Assembly (NCBI RefSeq): GCF_000002995.4
Contig: NW_025062479.1
Span: 16,984,721-17,048,720 of the forward strand
From: Brugia malayi
Lineage: Eukaryota; Nematoda; Chromadorea; Rhabditida; Onchocercidae
Length of the DNA: 64,000 bases
Reading direction: 5' to 3'
The number at the start of each line of letters is the position of its first letter. The stretch's first letter is position 1. The notes under the pieces are model-generated. The model searched no databases and was not told the origin of the DNA. It was given only the letters and a program-made list of their open reading frames with translations. Shown here one piece after another: positions 12,660 to 24,474 of the stretch. A program made the translations under genes and the position numbers.

Positions 12660-14253
12660 TTCATCGGAATGAATTTATAAATAAAATTGAAAATCAGAGA
12701 ATTATTGCAAGATCCTAGCAGAAATTATCATAACTTTAGATTAAAATAATTGATAACTGTCAAATTTTAGAGAACTTGAAGATAGTGGTAAGCTGAATCA
12801 GTCATCAAACTATTCAGAATTACAGATTAAGTCCATCAACACCAAATTAGGTTAGCGTAAAGATGCCGCCTCCCATTTGTATTGATCACTAGCTTCTCTT
12901 GGGAATTAGTTAAATCTAAATCTAATTCAGGGCTTTTTGAAGCGATAAAGCGTTAAATTGAACTTTTTGATTGGAAGATGTCCACAATACGATCATGCAA
13001 ATGAAACAGATTAGCTTTTCCTATATAATATATGTATTTTAATAAAACGACAGCTTATTAACCCTATCTTTTAGCGTTGGAAATAACACTTATTAATCAA
13101 AATTGTCATTTTGATTATTTGTAGGAAATAAAATTTTATATTAGGAATTTGTTTCCATGAAATATTCTTAAAATTTGCTGGTCGGTTTCTTCCATTAGCT
13201 ATTATTTTTACAGTTGGGGTGATGGTTCAAAACGATTGATAGTGAGAGAATAAAAGACCGGCTGAATTAAAAATAGTCCAATCAAGATTTTTGAAATTCA
13301 GTTGAATGAATAAATTAAATAGGACAATTATAGAAATGACTTTTGGAAATATTGATGTTCAAACGATCAGCCTATAAATCATTCCAACAGACTTGGCTAC
13401 TTCAGAGTACACAATTCTTTACGATTCGTTAGAATGATCACTTCTTAATGAAATTATTTTCTATTTCAGCAACTAAATGTTCTTTAAATTCTTTTGGTTA
13501 ACTGTTATCAAATATCTAGTCAACAACAATCAATGAATTTTTATCGACTTTGATATCGATTGATAGACACTCATTTCTTATTCTGTTGCAATCTTTCATA
13601 TTATTTCCTTGCGATTTGAAAATTAGTTCGTTCAAGATCGCAAAAAACTCAAAAATAATTGATTGAAAATTCAATTTTTTAACTTTCTGTGCAATTCTCA
13701 TTCCTACTTGTTCAATTTTATCCAAATTTGCTTCAAAATTAAGTTTTAAAAAGATGGAGCGGAAATGACTTTTCAAATTATAAATCCAAATTAAATTGAT
13801 CATTCTGGTAACAATTCAAAAAATAGAAGCAGCCGTGCTCAAACTGAAAACCGTAAACTAACCAGTGTAAGCATTCTTGTCTCAGTAAATATCATCTAAT
13901 TAGAAATATCTGATCAGATTAAATTGGTCATTATAATATCTTTATTCGTAATAGCTGTAATAGCTATTTCCATCCTTTGATAAATTTAGCAAATGACCGA
14001 AGCAAATGACCTTTGTCTCTATTCAACCAAAATAAAAGAAAATATTGTTAACTACAAATCAAACGTATGATTAAGGATCGTAGTTTGACTATTTTATCAA
14101 ACAATCTTTTGCGTATTTTTGAAGGATAAAGCGTTTCAAAAGAGGGCCGTACAAAATATTGATTGCATAAGTTGGATTCTTATGTCTTTTAAAGTTTTGT
14201 TGTTATTGATTTCGCATTAGCTTCTGGAAACGTTGTGAAGTTTTCTAGGAGAT
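12660..14253. other. Divergent promoter region
   Basis: This separates the minus-strand acylation-motif gene from plus-strand Salvador. It is AT-rich with no supported exon. A 96-codon minus-strand frame at 13516-13803 has no splice context or recognisable motif and is left out. Control elements for both neighbours should lie here, but none could be named. Confidence 0.45.
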
Positions 14254-16575
14254 ATGCTAAATCGACGACGTCGACATCAGACGCCAACATTCTTGGAAGG
14301 CACGCCAGGTCGATATCTAAGGAGAGAGGCACCTCCCTCTTTGCCCACTTGTGATGGTCAGTTCCTCTCCGTCTCCTCTTTCTATTATCACTCCCCTATT
14401 GAAATATACTAAATCACAGCTCAAAACGATGCGAAGAGTTACGGAAAGGTTTTTCACTTATTACTTCGTTACAAATGTTAGTCTCTTTGCTGTCTTTCCC
14501 CTGGATTTATTTAAGTGTTTCAGTTATTCGAGGAATTCTTTGAAACAAGCATACTTTAGGTGTAATTCAAGGTATCCAAGCTGGATTACAACAGTTGGCT
14601 CATTCATCCCAAAGCTTGCAGTGTGCTGGGAGCGATGTTAATAGTTGCCGGATAGAGGGAAATTCCGTTCGTACAAAACCAGAATTGTCGTCGCAAAGTT
14701 TCAGTGAAAGTCGGACATCCAGTCAATACTTGTCCAAAAAGGGTCTTACGTCGTCACTTAGCATTGGTAATGTAGTACAGGTGTGGCAGCTTTCTCTAGT
14801 TTATTAGGAATGTTCAGTAATTTGTTAGATTATTGAAAAGTCTAATATCAGTCGTAATTTTAGCATGGTACACAAACGACAATTGCAGAAAGCGGTGAAC
14901 AGCGTCTGGTGTCCATTTCATTGCAGAGTTTGCCAGGTACTTTTGTACTTTATAAAATCTATGAACCTTCACGCCTCTATTAAGTAAAGCTTGAAATATA
15001 CTTTAACCGGAAGGCTCCCTAATCTCCTTTTCGTGAATTGCTAAAATTGTATTTCCTCGAATTACTGGATACCTATTATTTCTGCGGTTTATTATTAAAT
15101 TGTAATTAGTCATATAAATTATAGCAAGATCTAGGTCGTTCGATAAGTGCACCATTTGCTGGTGAGACCGGTGCAGTACTAAAGGAGGATCTCACATTAC
15201 CACCAAATTGGGCTGTCGAAGTGACATCAGAAGGAATTCGGTCTCTCTTTTTCCGATTTTTTTTTTTTTATTCTGTTACGTGTAGTTTTGAATCATTGTG
15301 CGTGACGTTTGATTATAGACTATTTTTGTATTATAGACTATTTTCAATATTTCCTTACAAACTGATGTTCCTTAACCAAACATTATTTGATGGTAAAAAA
15401 AATTTTTTTTTCTGTTGGTTTTGAAGTATTCATCGTAGTATTTTTCTACTCTTTTTGTTAAGGCATATGTGCTTAGTATTCTTTTATTATTTCTTTGTTA
15501 TAGTTACTATGTGGATCACAATAATCGGCGGACACATTGGATTCATCCTCTTGTTAAAGAAAATTTGCCTTTGGGCTGGACAAAGCAGTTTGATTCGATG
15601 AATGGAGTAACATATCACAAGTAATATTTCTAGTGGCTCTATTTTTCATGCTTTGTTAGAAATAAGTAAAGCTGTAACTTTTCAGTGCATTGGTAACATG
15701 GAAATAGGAAAAGCAAAGTAAAACGGAATGTTTTAGTAAGCTAGATGGTCGAACGCAGTTGGAACATCCTGGCTTAGCAACACCTGTAAATTATGCACAG
15801 AATAATTCTGCATCACATTTAACACGACGTGCTGAGAGTACAATTGAAAAATTGAATATTATTGGTGAAGGTATGTTTATTATTAATATATTTATGTTGG
15901 ACATAGTTTAATCATAATTTAATGAAGAACAACATGGTTTCAAAAGTAAATCCCCACTTTACATTTCATACATGTATAGACTATAAAAAGGTTCTGATAA
16001 ATATAATATTTGACTAAAAAGCAAACATTTTACTATATTTATAAAAATTTTTAGTCAATTAATTGATATACTTCTCCTATTTGAATTTTCATCTGGTAAG
16101 ACTTTTACCTGCATTGATTATAGATATTCCTGACTGGCTCCGTTTGTACTCTCGTGCCCCGTATGAATTAGATCATTTACTAGAGGTTAGTTTATTTTAA
16201 TGGTTTTATTTTAATGGTGATATTATAAATGTATGTATTTTAAGATCATTCTGTCGAAACCCATAGAGGAGTATAATTCTTAGTTACTTTGATGTGTTAT
16301 AATGGAGTTAAATTAATGAAAGTTGCAAATCAGTACATCTTTTGCTGTTTCGTTGTAATGAGCTTCAAATATAAATCTGAGAATTACTCTGTAGCGAGTT
16401 GCAGTGGCCGTTATTCCGCTTACCACAGCTAGAACAGTACGATAATCAGTTGATGAAGCTGTACAAACAAGAAGGCATTGATATTGCAATCAAATATGAG
16501 CGTTTTCGGCGTGAAATCAACCGTGAAATTGCACGGCGACAACAAAAATTCATGGCATCTGCAAATGCACTTTAG
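14254..16575 (+). CDS. sav-1: Salvador homologue, Hippo pathway scaffold (328 aa)
   Basis: Salvador binds Hippo/MST kinase through its SARAH domain and helps it activate Warts/LATS at the cell cortex. Eight exons join in frame: 14254-14356, 14560-14780, 14864-14936, 15135-15240, 15504-15620, 15737-15870, 16124-16185, 16405-16575. The N-terminus (MLNRRRR, then GRYLRREAPP) resembles the start of vertebrate SAV1. WW domain 1 is at about 154-184 with Trp158, Trp180 and Pro183. WW domain 2, at about 190-219, keeps Trp193 and Pro218 but has Leu215 in place of the second Trp; SAV1 is degenerate at the same place (Tyr). The SARAH helix runs from about 253 (IPDWLRLYSRAPYELDHLL) to the end. The start lies 5 bases after a TTTTCTAG acceptor-like site. 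The Ser-rich linker at about 50-130 is poorly conserved, as expected for this family. Confidence 0.95.
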
Positions 16576-18022
16576 TAGAAGAATTGATTAACTCTTTTAG
16601 TTTCGAGGTGATTTTTTCAAGGAGACTTTATTGCTTTTATCATCAGAATAATTTTTTGCTTGATTGAAAACAGCCAAAAATTTCCTTGGTTTTTACGTTT
16701 TAGTTTTTTAAGATTTAGTTTATTAAGATTTAGTTTACCAGTTTTGAATATCTGCTAAGTAACTTCTGCACTGAATTCATCATGTCTCAGGAGGCAGATA
16801 TATGTGTAAATAGTTTACCCTACGAAGAGATCCATGCAGTATCAGCAGTAAGATCCAGTTTTATTAACATGCCAAAGATTTTCGTATTTTTGAACTTGCT
16901 TATATATTTGATACATTTTAAAATGTGGGATGCATTAATATTTAATGTTGTTTTGTGGAAATGCTGCTTGCTCATCTTCATTCAGGATTTAAAACGGAGT
17001 GTGAAGATAAACGTAAACTGTTGAAAAGTGTCTCCTCGAAGTTACTAACGATGAAAATTTAGCAACTGAAACTAATCCTGGAATTTATATATCTCAGCGT
17101 TTAAAATATATTTCATGTTGCCAGTGCTCAAATATATTTCAGTAATTACTCAGGTTAAATGTTAGGAGAAAGTTTCATTGATTTTAGCAATATTTCCTGA
17201 AAAAAAATGATAATGTACTGACTGTTTTACGTATGTTCACGTATTACTGTGTCACACTGTCAAGTATTTGTAAACTTTTTTTTTTTTTCATTACTGGACT
17301 GGTTTTTGATTTTGTGATATCGTTAGTTAGAATGCCCAGTTGCTCTCGGAATTTGCAAAATATGAAGACTAAGAAGTGATCAATATAAAATTCTGAAATC
17401 TCTACATTCATATCACCGGTTTGTTTCTCGACCTCATAAACTTATTGTTCGTACTGTTGTTTTTTTGGCATGCTGCCTTTTACTTCACTATATATCTAAA
17501 CTTCTTGGTTACCAATTCTGTTTCACAGTTTGAAATCGAATTTCATGCAAATTGGGCTTCGATGACATGTGAAATGCATTGAAACATACAGTAATTTTTA
17601 TTTGGTCAGTGTGCATTTACATGTTTATTACTTTTTATTAGTGCCGCATTTACATGTTCATTAATCATGATAATAAAAAGTAACAATATTGTTAAGTGAA
17701 AATGAGAAGTCAATAGCGATCATTAAGTGATGATCATCGTGTCAGTAGCCATAGCAAAACCAGGAAATATGCTATAAATAGTTATGCAATCACTATGACT
17801 TTACGATACAGTGAAATCTTTATAAGAGATGAAATTGAAGTCTGGCTGGGTCGCATGTCGTAGAGTATATTGACATATGAAGGATAGACATTCAAACGTG
17901 GAAGTGTTAAATTCGGTGGTCCCAATGAGGTCTAATAATAGGATTAAATTGTGACAGTGACGTGTCTATCATGGACTGATTTTGTTTCGCATAAGCATAT
18001 AAGTGTCTAAATCAGATTTGCT
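16576..18022. other. 3' region of Salvador and spacer
   Basis: Salvador 3' sequence, then AT-rich DNA. An 80-codon frame at 16782-17024 begins plausibly (MSQEADICVNSLPYEE) and meets a GTAAGA donor-like site, but no acceptor downstream restores a coding frame, so no gene is called. Confidence 0.4.
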
Positions 18023-18290
18023 ATGGATGCTGCCAAAGAGACATTGTTTCATCTGACGGTACCGCCAGAGACGGTCGGAAAAGAAATGGTAATACGTTGG
18101 ACAAGTAGTTTTGGTGACTCGATCTATATGAAGTTTCATAGGTTGTGTCGTTTAGCACATTTCCCAGTTCTTCACTTCGGTGATTCGTCACGGCTTACGA
18201 CAAGAAGGTAGACATGATGAGGAATATTTATACAATGGAGATGCAGACGTCAAAGGAGTTCGTCATTTAGAACCACTTGTTGTCAAATGA
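18023..18290 (+). CDS. Possible small two-exon gene (62 aa), unrecognised
   Basis: An ATG 13 bases after a TAAATCAG acceptor-like site opens a frame starting MDAAKETLFHLTVPPETVG. Read straight through, it stops at 18211. A GTAATA donor after 18088 and a TTTCCCAG acceptor before 18168 would remove 79 bases and continue in frame to TGA at 18288-18290, giving a hydrophilic second half (GLRQEGRHDEEYLYNGDAD). Both versions look more protein-like than the surroundings. I recognise no family. It ends 46 bases before the tRNA-Sec, so it overlaps the region where that tRNA's upstream promoter should be. Confidence 0.22.
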
Positions 18291-18336
18291 AAAGATATCA
18301 AAGGTTTACATAGTGGGACGGCGGAAGGGCTGTGAT

Positions 18337-18423
18337 GCCTGGATGAATCTCGGTGGTCCGGGATGCAGGCTTCAAACCTGTAGCCGTCTAGCGACGGAGT
18401 GGTTCGATTCCGCCTTCCGGGTG
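18337..18423 (+). tRNA. tRNA-Sec (anticodon TCA)
   Basis: This is an 87-base selenocysteine tRNA gene that reads UGA during selenoprotein synthesis. It keeps the signature parts of animal tRNA-Sec: an extended acceptor stem, a 6-bp D stem closing a TGGT loop, an anticodon loop TTCAAAC with TCA at 18372-18374, a long variable arm pairing CCGTC with GACGG around TAGC, and a 4-bp T stem around TTCGATT. The acceptor stem pairs with two G-U wobbles, and the unpaired 3' base is G, as in the human gene. In animals these genes use an upstream TATA box and proximal element; I cannot assign those with confidence. No T-run terminator follows immediately; the first TTTT is about 35 bases downstream. The gene looks intact, which implies this worm still makes at least one selenoprotein. 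Confidence 0.96.
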
Positions 18424-18824
18424 TTATCTCTGTAGACGGACCATACTGTCAATGGGTCTTTTGGGACATCCTTTTCAAGGATGTTTGAATTTGTATTTGT
18501 AATATCTGTGGATCAGAATTAGGCTTGGGCCCAGAATGAAGTGAGTAGCAAACCCTTCCTCGTAGAGGACTATAATTCGAACTACTGCGCCTCTATCGGC
18601 GTTATTTGACTACGAAATGCAGATCACTATGAACCAAAAATTATAGTACGACAGACTTTTCAATAAAGAATGAGAGGAAAAGTTTGGAAAATGGAAATCA
18701 TGTTTTATTCAACGTTTCGTCTAAAATCTTATCAGCAAGTGATAGGATATGATTTATAGCAGATAAGTTTTGATATGATGAATGAATAATTATAAATAGT
18801 TAAGATTATGATGTTCTTATTGAA
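18424..18824. other. Spacer between tRNA-Sec and the membrane-protein gene
   Basis: The trailer of the tRNA and the 3' flank of the minus-strand membrane-protein gene. I see no coding exon or second RNA gene. Confidence 0.4.
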
Positions 18825-21273
18825 TTAATAGAAAATAATATGTGCTTTACTTTTACCAGCATGTAATTGAATGCCGGTAACACTACGTTTGTAAGGTATT
18901 TTCCGCCTCACAATATACCATTCCATGAAAATTGCTACAAAAGATACGACAACACAGAAGATAAATATGTAAATGGCCCAGGAGGGCACAGCATGCAACC
19001 GGACACCACCATCTAGAAGGCAGAATTCGCGTAGTGAATGACCAAGTTGTTCGATTAGATCGGCGATTACCATATGCAACGGCCAACCTGTACCTCTTTA
19101 TTACCTCATCTTCTTATCAATGTCATTCATTGCATTAGCTTATTCATCATTAAGAATTAGTTCAAGAATTGCTTTTTCGTTTGTCACAGAGTTTTTATGG
19201 TTTTTTAAAATTTTTAGTTTTTGCTTTACAGTTGTCAGTCATTCAGCGCCGGAAGTGATACAACTACACGACAGACATGACATGGTTGTGTTTCGATCTT
19301 AAAAAAGACCAGTTTAGCTGTTCTATTCTCCCACTTATCTCATCTAACAGTTAGATAATTAAAAATTAAACATATTTCGGTTGAATCAATGATATTACCT
19401 TGAAGGATATTGTTTACACATTCTGACTGGATGTTAAACATTGAGGAAAGCAACCGGAAATCACCTGAAAATACTTCGTTATTCGTAAACTATAGAAAGT
19501 TGAACAAATTGATAGTTTGTTGCCGAAATGTACAGTTTATAAACATTGTTTAAGGATAGTCGAATAAAATGCCTGTATTTTCGTCAACATAACATCCGAA
19601 AATAAATGAGATGATACATTAAAAGAATAGCAGTAACAGAGGGTACCAATTTGCAAGCATAAGGAACTGATGACAACGTATTAGTGAGAAATAAAAGAGG
19701 TAAATTTATTAATCTTTCAGCTAACATGAGAATAATTTTCCTGTTTACAGATGACATTCTCTTATCCTTTCTCAGGGGATTGAAGCGAATTTCAAAGAGT
19801 TCAAACCACACAGCAATATTTATTTTGTTTTTGTCATCAAAAGCTAACAAACCAGTATAAATTTTAACGTAAGGTAGTTTTCGAACGTCGTTTACCAAGC
19901 CATCAAGAATAATTATAGCCAGAATATTTGGTTGATTGTAGGTTTTATCCTCAAGAAACCAGCGCTTATACAGAGTCGAAGCGTAAATCTGAAGAGTCAG
20001 TTGGAATTTTCAGCTCTTTTACAAAATTTCAATGAAGCTTGATGTCGATTATAACGTGAAAACATTTGGTATAAATTTCTGACATAAGTCCATTTTGTTT
20101 ATCGAAATAATACCTTTACAAAGGTTCGAGCACTAATTACGAATTGTTGTATCTTCTCAGCGTCCATATGGATACACTCATCTTCAAACAAACAGCCATA
20201 TTCATACTTATTGCTGTAGACTACCGATGAACTTGCTGGAGGTGCCAATTGCCGTACTAAATTACAGCTTGTCGAACTCATGCAGCATTTTTCATGTAGT
20301 CCATTTGAATTATTAACTTTTGCTGCTTGTGAAATTTTAACATGATGTTTAGGCAGGACTCACTTCCATCCTTCTAATAGATAGCTTTTCCTAATAGAAA
20401 GAGGGAAGTGAAGAAACTTCAATAAAATGTTGATATCATCAAAGCGAATATCGCACCCAAATACAAACAATTCAATTATCCAAAATAGCCTAAATTAAAC
20501 ATCTCTTTTATCTAATTTTTCGCTTCAAACTCTTCCTTGCAAAGTTGGATTTCGAATAATCTTATCTTTTGTAAACATAATAGGAATGAAGCAAAGACGA
20601 TTGCAAACATTTATATGTTTGCAAGTCAATAAATTTAAGTAAAAAATTAATTTTTCTCATTTATTATTAATTATGTTGATGTTATTAATTACTTGCATTA
20701 TTAATGAAGAAAGATCTCACCAATAAGTATACCCAGTGAGAGTGAAGAGTCATTTCTGACCAGCACTGACTTCAGCTTTTCAAATGCTTCTAGAATAACT
20801 GTGGAGCCAGAATCGCTAAGCTGTTGATGTAAATCACAAATGAACGGAAGATGAGGCATCAGATTACAGTGCGAGCGAAACTGAATTATTTTTTGATCCA
20901 TGGACCAAAATTTGACTAATATATTTTAAAATGTATTTTTGTTATAATTTGATTTACTCCATTAAGTTTTGTTTATGAAAGCATTAACATAGTCTACAAC
21001 TGTCATAATTAACTGTTGTGAACTTCAGGCAGATATCGGTCTGTTTTATTTATTATTAAATTTTTAAAACAATGAACCAACCTGAAGAGGTTCATAGAGT
21101 GGCGATGGAAAAGTACACGGTGAAAAAAATAGTAGATTTGGCGTTTGTGCTGTCCTAACCACAAATTTGCTGAAGACATAAAAAACAGCGGTCAGTAAGT
21201 TCTCCATATTCTTGAAATTCAAATTGTGACTGCTGCTGCTGTTGGTGGTGTTGATTCTCCCGGTGATACTCAT
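18825..21273 (-). CDS. Single-pass membrane protein, unrecognised (341 aa)
   Basis: Six exons hold frame through five introns: 21273-21082, 20880-20721, 20322-20114, 19988-19853, 19464-19399, 19087-18825. The product has no clear signal peptide. Residues 1-290 look soluble, with a Ser/Pro-rich patch (RQLAPPASSSVVYSNKYEYG) and helix-like segments such as ASTLYKRWFLED. One strong membrane span lies at about 291-311 (WAIYIFIFCVVVSFVAIFMEW), followed by a basic stretch (RRKIPYKR) that would face the cytosol. I do not recognise the family. The C-terminal exon superficially resembles the first span of alkylglycerol monooxygenase, but no desaturase-type histidine boxes follow. An out-of-frame ATG lies 10 bases upstream of the chosen start (see findings). 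The end of exon 4 is the least certain boundary. Confidence 0.65.
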
Positions 21274-24200
21274 CACTGCTCATTTTGCATTCCCTCCTGA
21301 TATGCTTTCATAGAGCGTGAAAACTTTGCAAAGATTTAATATCACTGGAAATAATCTTTTTTCTTTTTTAAAAATTGCCTAATTTGCATCCACAAATAGA
21401 CTTGGCGAAAAGTTGGATGTGAAGAAAAATCTGTAAAATATATCTTTCTGCACGGCTATAGTGAAGGATGAAAGGATTTCAAAACTTTTATGCTATAGCA
21501 AGAAAGAGAATGAAATGATATTTGTCAACTTTGATTCAGTGCCTAAAATACGAAAAGATCACTTTAAGTTCATATATGGTAATAATGGCTCACTTCTATC
21601 ACACAAATGTTTTAATCTTTCTTTACACTATATTAAAAACATACTATTTTAAAATTAAATAGGCGATATTGAAGAAAGAAGTAGAAAATGATAAACAGGT
21701 GTTAACTGATGCTAAACAGATAGATGAGATAGCTATTAACTTTCCATTCAGGCGAAAAGTTACTGCTAAACAAAAAAAATCCCAAATGAATAAAAGTAAT
21801 TCAAACATCGACTGCCATGCCTGAAACAAAGTGTGTGTCAACATGATGTATTTCAACGTCATTTTGTTTATTATACCAAGGCCAGAATTTTTTTTTTATG
21901 TCTAACAGAAAATAAATTTTCCAGTTGAAATTTAAAACCACATTTAGGTTTCAAACTCCAAAAAAAATTAGTTTTTAATTTCATTGGAAATGGAAAACAT
22001 ACTGAAACTCAAAAATTCCATCTTTTTATGTATTAAAAATGAAAATGCAATCACCGAAGCGTTAAAACTTCAGTTGAAATTTTTTGCTCTAAAGTTGAAG
22101 TTTTAAACAGAGAATAATTCAAGAGATGAAATATTGAAATGGAAATCCTGAAGTCTTATTTGCTATCTTATTTCCATTTTAAAGCGCAAGTGAAAATGCA
22201 ATCCCTCGTATATAGTAAGAAATTTTATATATGCAGGAAAGCCATGTAGAATTGTTTTTGATAATATCTTGATAATAAAATGATATGAGGAAAATTTTGA
22301 TAAACTTGAATTGTTATCATTAGATAAACTCATTCCTTCCATATCATTTTAAAACTTGAATAAAGATTCTTTTACAGTGCATCCGAAAGATATGCATTTA
22401 TTTACAGCAAATGACAACTTTCTAGTTTGCCCAATTTCATTGTTTCCCCTGTAGTTGAAGAACTGAAGAAATTTTTTCTTTTCAATTTTATTTTTTATAT
22501 TTTTATTTCAACTATCACTTATAAAAGTGGTGCAGCTAAAAGATACACTAGAATGCTCAAATGTCGTAGCAATCAGAAATTTTTATACATTTTTCAAAAG
22601 TAATGAAAGAAGATAAAGAATGAATAAATAAATAAATGAGATTTTCCTTTGATAACTGGCAGAATAACTGAAGCAAAATTCTTGAACGAAAGCATTGTGA
22701 GTGTTCAGTGCAATTTTGGAAAATTATATGCATTTGCAATGAAGAAATATCGATGTGAGATGCAAAATACATCATTGTGATCGAATAAAAATTTCAAAAG
22801 CCTCTGAAAGATTTGATTTATTTAGATATAAGAGATGAAATTAGCATGATTTATCTTGTTAGTTTTGGAGAAAGTCCATAAAAAATTTTTAATTTTTCTA
22901 GTTAGGAGAATTCAATCTAATTTAAAATACTTTGGATATAAAAAAAGGGCGAGAAAGAAAAAATGTTTGAAATATTGTACAAATTAGATATGAATTAATT
23001 ACAGATATTGATCTAATCTACTTTATAAAAAATTAAAATCTCCAGCAATATTTTAGCATGGGTTGCTCAGACATTTTTGGAATGCTTTTTTTTTTTCAGA
23101 ATGAAATTAATAGAACTTATTTTTTGGAACTCTAATGGGAAAAAATTTTTTGTTTATGGATTTCTTAAGAAGAATATGCTGATAGACAAGTTTTATAAAT
23201 TTATATTTGAATAATCCTACAAAAGTTGGTATGGGCACTTGTCGAGTAAAGTAAATTAGATTGATAACAGAAAACTTCAAGGCGGCGAATAAAGTGAAAA
23301 ATATACTAATCAGTCAAAATTTGATTCAGCTAGAATGGCAGTTCGATAATCTAAAAAAATTTGTATAAGGCTTAATGCACAATATCTATCCAAATTATTC
23401 TGAAGAATGACAATACCATTAACAAATTATAATTAGTACAAAAAGTTTTGATTAGCAATGCTTCCGCCCTTCACATCATCATTACCTTTTAGTACTCGAA
23501 GTGATGATAACTCCAGGTAGTATCTGTTTGATGACTTTAGTCCGTCAGAAAATAGAAAGAATTACAAACAAGCATATGAGAAATAGAAGCGAATTTCAGT
23601 GAAGTATTTGCGTGGGAATTTCCGAAAGGATAAAACGGAAGTAGAAAAAATTGAGATTCAACAGGAGAGGTTCACTTTTCCACAAAAATGATGTTAAAAT
23701 TATAAATAACCGATTAGTAGGGATGTATTGTGTTTTCATGTCCATTCAAATTCTTTCGAGTACGAAAAAAAAGTTGTAAAATATAATTCAAAGATAAAAT
23801 TTAGGATTTTCTAATGACCCCCATCGAATAAATTATTGCTTATGGGAATGAAAACATAAAATAATGAAAGTAATTTTCTTTCTATTAACTGAATCATAAA
23901 AACATTATAGGATAACAATCACGTAACTTGTTAAGGCGTGGGGAATAAAAGATAATGAAAGATAACTAAATTGGAAAAACAGCGTTTTTAAAAAATACTT
24001 CTAAGAATCACTTCCTTACTAGAAAAAAGGCTCCCAGTTATTTAGTATGCCGTCACTAAGCAAGAAATCTAAAAGTATTTCCTTTAATTTTAAGTCTGTT
24101 AATTAATTGTCATCTAATAAATGTTTATTTTTTATCAAATTACAAATAGTATATTGTTTCTTTAATCATGTTTATATTGTTAATAATTTTCAATGAAAAC

Positions 24201-24345
24201 ATGATGGAAACTAGTTTATCTTGATAAGATAATTGATTTCTTTCGTCTAATAACACCATCAGTAAAACAGTAAGTAAATAAAACGCGAATCTAAAAAGAA
24301 GTATCGATTTGTCTTATAAATTTTACAATTCATCATCTATAATTT
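21274..24345. other. Gene-poor AT-rich interval
   Basis: About 3 kb with stops in all frames. The short frames at 21461-21652 and 22557-22775 have neither splice context nor recognisable motif. I see nothing I can name. Confidence 0.45.
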
Positions 24346-24474
24346 CTAATCGTGCAAATCAATTAAATTACTTCCTATACTATCAGATGAAATAACTTCA
24401 TTGATTTCCGAAAGTATATTTTCAAGATCTCCATTTATTAAATTTAATCCACTTTTAGAGTATATCCAAATCCT
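24346..24474 (-). CDS. Candidate terminal exon of an unidentified gene
   Basis: A 43-codon minus-strand frame follows a strong ATATTTTCAG acceptor at 24475 and ends in TAG. It reads RIWIYSKSGLNLINGDLENI and ends SNLIDLHD. The acidic, helix-like second half looks like a real C-terminus. A GTAGGT donor 46 bases upstream could pair with it, but the upstream frame is open for only about 25 bases, so I cannot extend the gene. It may be chance. Confidence 0.3.
   Translation of the reverse strand, partial: RIWIYSKSGLNLINGDLENILSEINEVISSDSIGSNLIDLHD

Noticed and set aside
13516..13803. 96-codon minus-strand frame
   Set aside because: AT-rich composition, no acceptor or donor at the ends, no motif.
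16782..17024. Possible small gene after Salvador
   Set aside because: A plausible first exon, but every downstream acceptor gives a frameshift or an immediate stop.
18825..19087. Alkylglycerol monooxygenase first exon
   Set aside because: The membrane-span pattern is similar, but the exon joins in phase to five upstream exons and no histidine-box exons follow.
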